Below, piece after piece: positions 1 to 5,410 of a stretch of DNA of 5,520 bases. A program made the position numbers and the translations under genes. Numbering within the stretch: position 1 is the first letter of the stretch; the number at the start of each line of letters is the position of its first letter. The notes beneath the pieces are model-generated. The model did no database searches. It worked only from the letters and a program-made list of their open reading frames with translations, and was not told the DNA's origin. This DNA is from Bacteroidota bacterium (GTDB lineage: Bacteria > Bacteroidota > Kryptoniia > Kryptoniales > JAKASW01), in the NCBI GenBank assembly GCA_021796055.1, contig JAJYOS010000487.1, forward strand, positions 1-5,520. Direction: 5' to 3'.

Positions 1-1
1 T

Positions 2-325
2 GAGCAAACCGACACCAGCAACGTGACGGTTTTGAATCAGCTCACCCCCGCAAATCAACTTGGCCAGGAAAACGGCGACTCGACTGACCTCGATGATTTC
101 GACGACTACAACGGACTGTATGGGCAGGGACGCACGGAGGTGGACACCCTCAGCACCGGCATCTACTACGCTTATACGCGGGTTCATTACGTCACGCTGT
201 CCAAAGGCCTAGACAACAATTCCAACACCGCCACCTGGAGCAAGAGGCTCGACGTGTGGGTCTGGAACAAGGACGTTCCGGATACGGTGAAGATGCACAC
301 GGTTTTCAGCTATTGGTATTTTTAG
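2..325 (+). CDS. Pilin-like small protein, cassette 1 member A (A1), 5' end missing
   Basis: The frame is open from the first bases of the window, so this is the C-terminal 107 codons of a gene starting upstream. The GTG at 23 lies inside the gene and is not its start: the residues before it (EQTDTSN) align with the interior of the complete paralogue at 2572-3114. Shared features are an LTPANQLG / LTAPNLLG stretch, the acidic motif DDFDDYNG (bases 92-115), the block W-x-KRLDV-x-VWN, then DTVKM and a terminal YWYF. The missing part should include the N-terminal hydrophobic helix seen in the paralogue. By that paralogy it is inferred to be a membrane-anchored pilin-like protein of a filament or pseudopilus. 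The next gene begins 12 bases after the stop and its SD touches this stop codon, so the genes are probably co-transcribed. I do not recognise a named family. Reality of the gene is near certain; function is tentative. Confidence 0.85.
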   Translation, partial: EQTDTSNVTVLNQLTPANQLGQENGDSTDLDDFDDYNGLYGQGRTEVDTLSTGIYYAYTRVHYVTLSKGLDNNSNTATWSKRLDVWVWNKDVPDTVKMHTVFSYWYF

Positions 326-337
326 GGGAGGAAGAAG

Positions 338-940
338 ATGGGTACAAGCACTCTGATAGATATAGTGAGTTCGATGCTCATAAGCGGCTTCCTGCTCGTG
401 ACGGCGCTTCAAATGGATGAAAAGGCCGTACAGAATACGTACTACTCTCAGACTAATCTAACCGTCCAGGAGAATCTGACATCCCTCGTCCAGAATCTGG
501 AGTACGATTTCCGGAAGATGGGTTACTGCGCGAATCCCAATCTTCAGCCTAAAACTTACATGTATTTGGTTCAGGGCGATACAAGCTCCATCTCATTTGT
601 CGCGGACCTGGATGACATAGGCGTGCTCGACACGGTGAAATACCATCTCGGTGGACCTGTGCCTGGGTGTCCCAACCCTCACGTGAAAATGCTGTACAGG
701 CAAGTGGACAGCGGACCCGCTGTCGGCTCGAACCTCGGGGTCACTGAATTCTATCTCAAGTACCTCGATAGTTTCGGCCAACAAATCGCGGTTCCTTTCA
801 CGGCACCCTCTCAGGTACAGATGGTGGAGATCACAGTGAGGGTGGAGCCCACGGCCGCCTATAACGACTCCACATACAAACAGAACTTCGCGTTGTGGAG
901 GCAGACACGACTGATTTCACGGAACCTCAGGAACAGGTGA
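338..940 (+). CDS. PilW/PulJ-like minor pseudopilin, cassette 1 member B (B1)
   Basis: A 200-residue protein. The start is fixed by a strong SD (GGGGAGG, 325-331) six bases before the ATG and by alignment with the paralogue at 3124. Residues 1-5 are a tiny leader; about 6-24 form a hydrophobic helix (LIDIVSSMLISGFLL); residues 38-64 contain Q-x-NLTVQ-x-N and DFRKMGYC. A long N-terminal helix followed by an (F/L)R-x-GY element is typical of PilW and GspJ/PulJ minor pilins, which help start assembly of type IV pili or type II secretion pseudopili at the inner membrane. The C-terminal part has LGVTEFYLKYLD and the tail WRQTRLISRN, both conserved in the paralogue. Cys64 and Cys111 are present; only Cys64 is shared with B2. 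The usual prepilin motif with Glu at +5 is absent, although Asp8 sits near that place. It lies between A1 and C1 with short gaps, as in the second cassette. PilW-like is my best reading, from motif memory only. Confidence 0.75.
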   Translation: MGTSTLIDIVSSMLISGFLLVTALQMDEKAVQNTYYSQTNLTVQENLTSLVQNLEYDFRKMGYCANPNLQPKTYMYLVQGDTSSISFVADLDDIGVLDTVKYHLGGPVPGCPNPHVKMLYRQVDSGPAVGSNLGVTEFYLKYLDSFGQQIAVPFTAPSQVQMVEITVRVEPTAAYNDSTYKQNFALWRQTRLISRNLRNR

Positions 941-949
941 AGGTGATTT

Positions 950-2185
950 ATGGTAGGCAGAGGAACAATGCTGGTCATATTGGGATTCAGCCTGATATTC
1001 GCTTTCGGCAGCAGGTATTGGGAGCGGACAAGTACCGAGTCCGTGGACAACTTTGTCCAGTACTATGATCAGACGAATGCGCATAATATTGCCGTCAGTG
1101 CGGCGAACATCGCCGCGGACTCTTTATTCCAGAATCCCAGCGCAACGAATCTTTCACTGCACGGCGATTTCTCATCCGGTTCATTCGATATATCCTCGTC
1201 AACTTACGATACGACCGACATCCAGATCACTTCCATCGCTTCTTATGAGGGAACGCGCGATACGGTGCAGGTGATTTTGAGTCCCTACTCTTTCACCAGG
1301 TATGCCTTCTTCTCGGTGGTGGAATCGAACGTATACTGGATCACGGGCGACACGCTGTGGGGACCGTACCATACGGAGTCCAAAATTTCACTCTCCGGCA
1401 GTCCCGTCTTCTACGGCAAAGTCACGACTAAGATAGGCACCAATCCCAAGCTTCCGAGTAGACTAGCCACCCCTTATTTCTATGGCGGGTATCAATCCGG
1501 TGTGAGCCTGAACCTGCCGAACAGTCTGTCGGGTCTCCAAAGCGCCTCGACCGGCGGCAAGCAATTTGTGAATCCTGGAAGTGGGAGTTACGATGTCTAC
1601 CTCACGTTCAACGCCGACGGGACAGTAACATACAAAGACAATACGATGGCGCACGACAGTACAGTCTCATTAACAACGCTCGCTCCGAACGGAGTCATCT
1701 ACGTATCGAAAGGGAACGCTCATGTGCAGGGAGTGCTGGACGGCCGCGCGACGGTTGTAGCGGACGGCAGCTCCGGCGCCGGTTACGGAAATGTCTGGAT
1801 AGAGGGCAACATGACATACGCGCATGACCCGAGGAACGGACCGAGCAACGACATGCTGGGGCTTGTTGCCAATAATAATGTGACTGTCAGGGAAACATCT
1901 CCACCGATGCAAAATGTTTACGTAGATGCCGGGATCTTTGCAAGGACAGGGTCGTTTACTTACCAGGGGTACAACGATACGGGTGTCGGCCCACTGAAGA
2001 CACTATACATGTACGGGTCAATCACGAATTACCAAAGAGGTGCCGTTGGTCAATTCGACCAGAGCACAAATTCGTTGAAAAGCGGATACCAGAAGAATTA
2101 CAGGTACGATGATCGTTTCTATGCCGCCGCCCCGCCGTTTTTCCCCTCAGCAAGCCAATTCCAGATTGTTGCCTGGCGGGAGTAA
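950..2185 (+). CDS. PilX-type large pilin-like protein with beta-rich C-terminal domain, cassette 1 member C (C1)
   Basis: A 411-residue protein starting at an ATG 9 bases after the B1 stop, with SD AAGGTGA (940-946). N-terminal MVGRG is followed by a hydrophobic helix (about residues 6-20), then SRYW and an amphipathic stretch ending ISAANIAADSLF-like. This resembles the N-terminal region of PilX-type pilus-assembly proteins. The body is rich in Ser, Thr, Asn, Gly and aromatic residues and looks all-beta. From about residue 248 there are short repeated strand-turn units (GVIYVSKGNAHVQGVLDGR, later NVWIEGNMTY), as in a solenoid or beta-helix. Then come MLGLVANNN (near 302), GSITNYQRGAVG (near 356) and GYQKNYRYDDRF (near 379). 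The protein ends in AWRE, matched by YWRE in the paralogue. The C-terminal signature reminds me of poorly characterised domains (DUF4900-like) in pilus-associated proteins; that name is uncertain. Likely role: a large minor pilin or tip subunit exposed at the surface. No cysteines are present. Confidence 0.75.
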   Translation: MVGRGTMLVILGFSLIFAFGSRYWERTSTESVDNFVQYYDQTNAHNIAVSAANIAADSLFQNPSATNLSLHGDFSSGSFDISSSTYDTTDIQITSIASYEGTRDTVQVILSPYSFTRYAFFSVVESNVYWITGDTLWGPYHTESKISLSGSPVFYGKVTTKIGTNPKLPSRLATPYFYGGYQSGVSLNLPNSLSGLQSASTGGKQFVNPGSGSYDVYLTFNADGTVTYKDNTMAHDSTVSLTTLAPNGVIYVSKGNAHVQGVLDGRATVVADGSSGAGYGNVWIEGNMTYAHDPRNGPSNDMLGLVANNNVTVRETSPPMQNVYVDAGIFARTGSFTYQGYNDTGVGPLKTLYMYGSITNYQRGAVGQFDQSTNSLKSGYQKNYRYDDRFYAAAPPFFPSASQFQIVAWRE

Positions 2186-2219
2186 TACAACTCTATCTAT
2201 GCCGGGTCTCTCGTAACTG

Positions 2220-2255
2220 CCGCGGAGCATGTTCCTTTTGGTTCATGCCCTGCGG
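2220..2255 (+). terminator. Imperfect hairpin downstream of C1, possible weak terminator
   Basis: Arms 2220-2231 (CCGCGGAGCATG) and 2244-2255 (CATGCCCTGCGG) pair over 12 positions with one A-C mismatch and one G-T wobble, around a 12-base T-rich loop. It begins 34 bases after the C1 stop, where a terminator is expected. No T run follows the right arm (it continues ATGCCGTTTG), so it is not a textbook intrinsic terminator. It may instead protect the 3' end of the mRNA or act with Rho. Confidence 0.4.
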
Positions 2256-2293
2256 ATGCCGTTTGATGTGGGACACAGGGGGAGTCTCGAGAG

Positions 2294-2322
2294 TTGCATC
2301 CAGTTTGCGTCATAGATATATT
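2294..2322 (+). promoter_or_regulatory. Candidate sigma70-type promoter for cassette 2
   Basis: TTGCAT (2294-2299) and TATATT (2317-2322) are separated by exactly 17 bases. The -10 box matches the consensus at five of six positions, the -35 box at three of six. Predicted transcription would start near 2329, giving a leader of about 240 bases before A2. If the organism is a member of Bacteroidota its consensus differs (TTTG / TAnnTTTG) and this call would be weaker. Confidence 0.4.
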
Positions 2323-2328
2323 CTCAGC

Positions 2329-2344
2329 GAGTAGAATACTACTC
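2329..2344 (+). repeat. Perfect inverted repeat at the predicted transcription start
   Basis: GAGTAG (2329-2334) and CTACTC (2339-2344) are exact reverse complements around a four-base AATA loop. The repeat starts six bases after the candidate -10 box, so it would either be the first thing transcribed, as a 5' stabilising hairpin, or act as an operator half-site pair overlapping the start. The repeat itself is certain; a role is inferred. Confidence 0.5.
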
Positions 2345-2542
2345 ATTATGTAACGAGTCGTGCAAAAGGGCTATGAGTTGCTTAGAACATGACGCAAAAG
2401 GCGCGGGGTGGGTATGCAAACCCCCAGATTGGCCGGAATTGTTCACTCCGCGATTTATCACTGCAGCTGCGGCTGCCACCCACTTGGAGAGCGTAAAACG
2501 CGCTAGTTGCGCTCAGGCGCGAATGCACAAGTTTACCACCGA

Positions 2543-2558
2543 TTACTTAAACAAGTAA
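2543..2558 (+). promoter_or_regulatory. Hairpin immediately upstream of the A2 ribosome binding site
   Basis: TTACTT (2543-2548) and AAGTAA (2553-2558) pair perfectly around the loop AAAC. The SD-like AAGGT (2561-2565) follows two bases later, and the ATG of A2 is at 2572. The stem is AT-rich and weak, so alone it would not hide the SD strongly, but its right arm is close enough to influence ribosome access. It may be a translational control element or chance. Confidence 0.4.
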
Positions 2559-2571
2559 CGAAGGTATTGAG

Positions 2572-3114
2572 ATGGGAACCGGGCAAATGCTGGTTACGAT
2601 CGGAGCTGTGATGCTCCTGGGGTCCGTTATCCTTACGACAAACAGGGGAATCACCAGCAGCGGTGAGGTGATGCTCAAGACAAATTTCGCTCTTGAGTCG
2701 ACATCCCTGGCGGCTTCTACTATCGATGAAGCGATGTACCTTCCCTTCGATAACGCTAGCGCGAATTCATTCGGAGAGAGCACCACATACATAGCGATCA
2801 ACCAAACCAACCTCCTTACAGCCCCGAATCTCCTTGGCAGCGAGAACTCCACAGATGCAGTGACTCCGGATGATTTTGACGATTACAACGGGCCGGCCGG
2901 TGGGGCTGATCAATACCGGCTCCAGACCATAAATGACAGTACAGGCGTCTATAAGGTGAAAACAAGTGTCTGCTACGTAAATAAGAACGACCTGAATGGC
3001 AGATCGCTCTCCGCCACGTGGTTGAAGAGACTGGACGTATCGGTTTGGAATACTGCCGATTCGCTTGATACCGTCAAGATGTCGGCGATATACGCTTACT
3101 GGTATTTCAGATGA
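2572..3114 (+). CDS. Pilin-like small protein, cassette 2 member A (A2)
   Basis: A 180-residue protein starting at an ATG with SD AAGGT (2561-2565). MGTGQ is followed by a hydrophobic helix (about residues 6-22, MLVTIGAVMLLGSVILT), then a polar helical stretch (SSGEVMLKTNFALESTSLAAS) and a beta-looking C-terminal half. This layout fits a small type IV pilin or pseudopilin with an extended N-terminal helix. The Glu normally at +5 after a Gly cleavage site is absent. Residues 100-107 read DDFDDYNG, identical to A1, and the end (KRLDVSVWN, DTVKM, YWYFR) also matches A1. The Asp cluster could bind a metal such as calcium, as in some pseudopilins, but this is inference. There is a single cysteine in the region ETSVCYVNKND-like near residue 130. 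B2 begins 9 bases after its stop. I cannot assign a named family. Confidence 0.8.
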   Translation: MGTGQMLVTIGAVMLLGSVILTTNRGITSSGEVMLKTNFALESTSLAASTIDEAMYLPFDNASANSFGESTTYIAINQTNLLTAPNLLGSENSTDAVTPDDFDDYNGPAGGADQYRLQTINDSTGVYKVKTSVCYVNKNDLNGRSLSATWLKRLDVSVWNTADSLDTVKMSAIYAYWYFR

Positions 3115-3123
3115 GGAGGTAAA

Positions 3124-3726
3124 ATGGGTAGTACAGCACTTCTGGACATATTGAGCTCGATGCTCGTCGGAGGATTACTCCTCCTCTCGGCGTTGCGCAT
3201 GAACGACCAGGCGACACAGAATACTTTCCATATGCAGGAGAACCTGACCGTCCAGCAGAACATGACGTCGATAATTGAAAGCATACAGTGGGACTTCCGA
3301 AAGATCGGATATTGCAAGGATCCGAAGCAAATAAAGGATCCAAGATATTTTATCCTGTATGGCGACTCGTCACAGATAGTCTTCCGGGCCGACATCTATA
3401 ACGACGGTACCATAGACACGGTTAGATGGTACCTGGGAAATCACATCGCAGGGCCGAACCCGCGTATACGAGACTTATGCAGGCAGGTAAACTCGGAGCC
3501 GGTGCTCCACGCGAATCTTGGCGTAACCCTTTTCTCTTTGAAATACTACGATGTTTGTGACAGTTTTATGCCTGCTGTTGCGGCGCCGCAAGAGAGCATG
3601 CCTCAGCTTGTCGAACTAACGGTCAAGCTGGAGCCCACCGCTTCATACAACGAAGCTTACACCGAGAACTTTGCTTATTGGCGGCAAACGCGATTGGTAT
3701 CGCGAAACATGACATTGCAGAGATAG
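3124..3726 (+). CDS. PilW/PulJ-like minor pseudopilin, cassette 2 member B (B2)
   Basis: A 200-residue protein, exactly the length of B1. The ATG is preceded by GAGGAGGT (3113-3120), which overlaps the A2 stop codon, so translation is probably coupled. Residues 6-24 form the hydrophobic helix (LLDILSSMLVGGLLLLSAL). ENLTVQQNMTS follows at about 39-49 and DFRKIGYC at 57-64. Counting by eye, 35 of the first 64 residues are identical to B1. The tail WRQTRLVSRN and NLGVTLFSLKYYD are also shared. Cysteines are at 64, 119 and 135; only the first is conserved with B1, so any disulphide would differ between the paralogues. The (D)FR-x-GY element after the helix is the basis for the PilW/GspJ-like reading: a minor subunit acting in assembly of a pilus or pseudopilus at the inner membrane. 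No canonical GFTLxE leader is seen. Confidence 0.75.
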   Translation: MGSTALLDILSSMLVGGLLLLSALRMNDQATQNTFHMQENLTVQQNMTSIIESIQWDFRKIGYCKDPKQIKDPRYFILYGDSSQIVFRADIYNDGTIDTVRWYLGNHIAGPNPRIRDLCRQVNSEPVLHANLGVTLFSLKYYDVCDSFMPAVAAPQESMPQLVELTVKLEPTASYNEAYTENFAYWRQTRLVSRNMTLQR

Positions 3727-3731
3727 GAGGT
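3725..3731 (+). promoter_or_regulatory. Shine-Dalgarno site that fixes the GTG start of C2
   Basis: AGGAGGT overlaps the B2 stop codon (3724-3726) and lies five bases before the GTG at 3737. No ATG is available nearby in this frame, and the resulting MVGK matches the MVGR start of C1, so the GTG start is well supported. Confidence 0.8.
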
Positions 3732-3736
3732 GTGCT

Positions 3737-5191
3737 GTGGTCGGTAAAGCATCGCTGATCGTTATAATTGGCTTCAGTATGATCTTCGGGATTGCGAGCC
3801 GATATTGGAATAAGACAAGCAACCTGGCCATCGAGAATTTCGTGAATTATTATGACTCAACCGCCTCGCACCTGCTGGCGATAAGTGCCGCCAACATCCT
3901 TGCCGATTCCCTTTTCTGGAACCAGAACGGAGGGAACATGACCAATTTGAACATAGGGCCCATCTCTTTTCAGGGAGGCAACTTCTGGATGAAGACAAAG
4001 CCGGATACGATAGATGGCGAGTATGATGTTCTCGCCAGTGCAATTTCTCAGTATACAGGTTTCGGCGGGCATGTAATTCGAGATACTGTTCAAATACTTA
4101 TGCAGCCCGGACGGTTCAACCAATGGGCTTATTTTACCGATAAAGACAGTGCGATATATTGGACAACCGGAGAGACTCTGCAGGGGCGATATCACACGAA
4201 CGGCACTTTGTACCTTGATGGCGCGCCGACGTTCACCGACAATGTCAGCACCGGCGTCGGATTAACTACAAAGCAAAGGGCTCCCACGCTTGTGAATCCA
4301 AAGACGCTGCCGGACTGGTATGGCAACAGACTCACGACCCCGGGTTATCAGAATGGTGTACTCATTCCTCTGCCCAGCAGTCTTGCCAACTACACTTCCA
4401 TCCCGAACGTTGTGACCTGGGGCGACTCCCTCCACACGGGGAGTGGTTATACTTACGATGTCTACGTAACCCTTAATGCAGGTAGCCTCTCCTATTACAC
4501 CGTGACTTCCAGCGTGAGTACTTCGTGGTCCGGTACGACGTATACCCAGGTGAGCAGAGTCCCCGCGACGGGTTCGAACAACGTAGGCATATCTTCACTC
4601 CCGGATGCGGGTGGAAATGGGCTCGGCAGTGTGATTGTGGTAAACAATGGAGATCTCCATATATCCGGAAATCTCAATGGGAGACTCACTTTTGTGGCTC
4701 TGCAGGGGAGCGGAGCTTCGGCCCGCGTGAGCTCGAGTTCGTACAGTCAAAAAATAGAGGGACAGAGCGTCGACGTTGATATGACTTATGGTAACGGAAG
4801 TTCCAATCATAATGCCGGTAATATCATTATCAATGGTAATGTCACATATACCAATATGCCCACGAGCGTGAACGACGCCAGTAACTTGTTGGGCTTAGTT
4901 GCCGACAACAGTATAGCGGTAGGGAAACAGACTTCGACGAATTTGACAATCGACGCCTCGCTATTTTGTCGGCAGGGTAAATTCTTCAACAGCAGGTATC
5001 TATCCGCGACTCTCGGCACATTGACACTTTTTGGATCCATGGCGCAGAAGACCCGCGGTGCCGTCGGCACCGTCGGCACAAGTGGGTATGTTAAAAATTA
5101 CGCCTATGACAAGCGCTTCGAGAGAACCAAGACCTCACCACCTATGTCGCCTTCCACCGGGAGCTACAACGTAGTTTACTGGCGCGAGTAA
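3737..5191 (+). CDS. PilX-type large pilin-like protein with beta-rich C-terminal domain, cassette 2 member C (C2)
   Basis: A 484-residue protein with a GTG start. MVGK is followed by a hydrophobic helix (about residues 5-20), then SRYW, NFVNYYD and ISAANILADSLF. Of the first 60 residues 35 are identical to C1 by eye. It is 73 residues longer than C1. The extra length lies mainly in two Ser/Gly/Thr-rich stretches, near residues 250-295 and near 320-355, inside the beta-rich domain. Strand-turn units are visible (SVIVVNNGDLHISGNLNGR near 297, then NIIINGNVTY). They are followed by LLGLVADN (near 384), GSMAQKTRGAVG and GYVKNYAYDKRF (near 449), and a final YWRE. The C-terminal signature and end are those of C1, so the domain boundary is conserved while the inserted loops vary. 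Likely a surface-exposed minor pilin or tip subunit working with A2 and B2. The DUF4900-like label is tentative. A terminator hairpin follows 23 bases after the stop. Confidence 0.75.
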   Translation: MVGKASLIVIIGFSMIFGIASRYWNKTSNLAIENFVNYYDSTASHLLAISAANILADSLFWNQNGGNMTNLNIGPISFQGGNFWMKTKPDTIDGEYDVLASAISQYTGFGGHVIRDTVQILMQPGRFNQWAYFTDKDSAIYWTTGETLQGRYHTNGTLYLDGAPTFTDNVSTGVGLTTKQRAPTLVNPKTLPDWYGNRLTTPGYQNGVLIPLPSSLANYTSIPNVVTWGDSLHTGSGYTYDVYVTLNAGSLSYYTVTSSVSTSWSGTTYTQVSRVPATGSNNVGISSLPDAGGNGLGSVIVVNNGDLHISGNLNGRLTFVALQGSGASARVSSSSYSQKIEGQSVDVDMTYGNGSSNHNAGNIIINGNVTYTNMPTSVNDASNLLGLVADNSIAVGKQTSTNLTIDASLFCRQGKFFNSRYLSATLGTLTLFGSMAQKTRGAVGTVGTSGYVKNYAYDKRFERTKTSPPMSPSTGSYNVVYWRE

Positions 5192-5214
5192 ACGTTGCTT
5201 CTAATTAAGTGCAG

Positions 5215-5263
5215 ATACCGGCACAGGCAATCTTAGACGCTTGTCAGTGCCGGTATTCATTTT
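5215..5263 (+). terminator. Rho-independent terminator candidate ending cassette 2
   Basis: ATACCGGCAC (5215-5224) and GTGCCGGTAT (5247-5256) are perfect 10-base complements. The 22-base loop can form a further short stem. TCATTTTG follows, with four Ts at 5260-5263. Placed 23 bases after the C2 stop, it closes the A2-B2-C2 unit. The long loop and short T run lower confidence in strong termination. Confidence 0.65.
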
Positions 5264-5316
5264 GTTGCCTCTCTCATAATAGCCGGTACCCCCCTTCACA
5301 GGAGTGCAATTCGACG

Positions 5317-5336
5317 GATTGTCGTGTGATTGTCGT
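5317..5336. repeat. Tandem direct repeat GATTGTCGT with 11-base period
   Basis: GATTGTCGT occurs at 5317-5325 and again at 5328-5336, one helical turn apart and just upstream of the candidate promoter at 5350. Such spacing fits a regulator binding in tandem on one face of the DNA, but two copies of nine bases could be chance. Confidence 0.3.
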
Positions 5337-5349
5337 CTCACATTCGTTT

Positions 5350-5378
5350 TTGCTCTTGCGCCGCCCTTTGGCTATTTT
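5350..5378 (+). promoter_or_regulatory. Weak sigma70-like promoter candidate for the 3'-edge gene
   Basis: TTGCTC (5350-5355) and TATTTT (5373-5378) are 17 bases apart, lying after the terminator and before the next start codon. The -35 match is three of six and the -10 match four of six, so this is only suggestive. Confidence 0.25.
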
Positions 5379-5410
5379 CTCCTGAGAGGAGAACCAGAGT
5401 AGACCAGAAC

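Larger units (their letters stand above)
2186..2571. other. 386-base intergenic region between the two cassettes
   Basis: No convincing gene lies here, while the gaps inside the cassettes are only 9-12 bases. It contains, in order: an imperfect hairpin behind C1 (2220-2255), a sigma70-like promoter candidate (2294-2322), a perfect inverted repeat at the predicted transcription start (2329-2344), a GC-rich stretch of about 180 bases with several short possible stems (for example GCGC-TCAG-GCGC near 2510-2522 and the palindrome GCAGCTGC near 2464-2471), and a hairpin ahead of the A2 SD (2543-2558). Two similar short elements, GTGCAAAAGGGC near 2360 and GACGCAAAAGGCGC near 2391, are about 30 bases apart. 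The arrangement suggests that the second cassette has its own promoter and a leader of roughly 240 bases. I could not match the leader to a known riboswitch class. A 61-codon open frame at 2373-2558 is judged non-coding. Confidence 0.6.

Noticed and set aside
2188..2296. Seven-base inverted pair CAACTCT / AGAGTTG enclosing the region behind C1, as possible ends of a small mobile element
   Set aside because: Too short for convincing terminal repeats, with no flanking target duplication and no mobile-element gene inside.
2360..2470. c-di-GMP (GEMM) riboswitch, prompted by GACGCAAAAGG and nearby CAAAAGG elements
   Set aside because: The partial GACGCAAA resemblance is not accompanied by the expected tetraloop and receptor segments or a matching second domain, so the similarity looks accidental.
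2490..2530. Integron-type attC or phage attachment site, suggested by GCGC-rich palindromes
   Set aside because: The required core sites (RYYYAAC and GTTRRRY) are not found in the right arrangement and no integrase is visible.
2373..2558. 61-codon open frame in the gap between cassettes
   Set aside because: The only SD-like bases (GGG) are two bases from the ATG, the composition (Ala run, scattered Cys and Trp) resembles no family I know, and its frame coincides with the GC-rich leader. It could be a leader peptide, but nothing shows it.
209..5079. Minus-strand and overlapping open frames inside the pilin-like genes
   Set aside because: They lie opposite or within well-supported genes that have SD sites and paralogues, and their own translations show no recognisable motifs or paralogous conservation.
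2..5191. Assembly artefact or very recent tandem duplication
   Set aside because: The two copies differ at many codons throughout, C differs by 73 residues, and the intervening sequence is unique.
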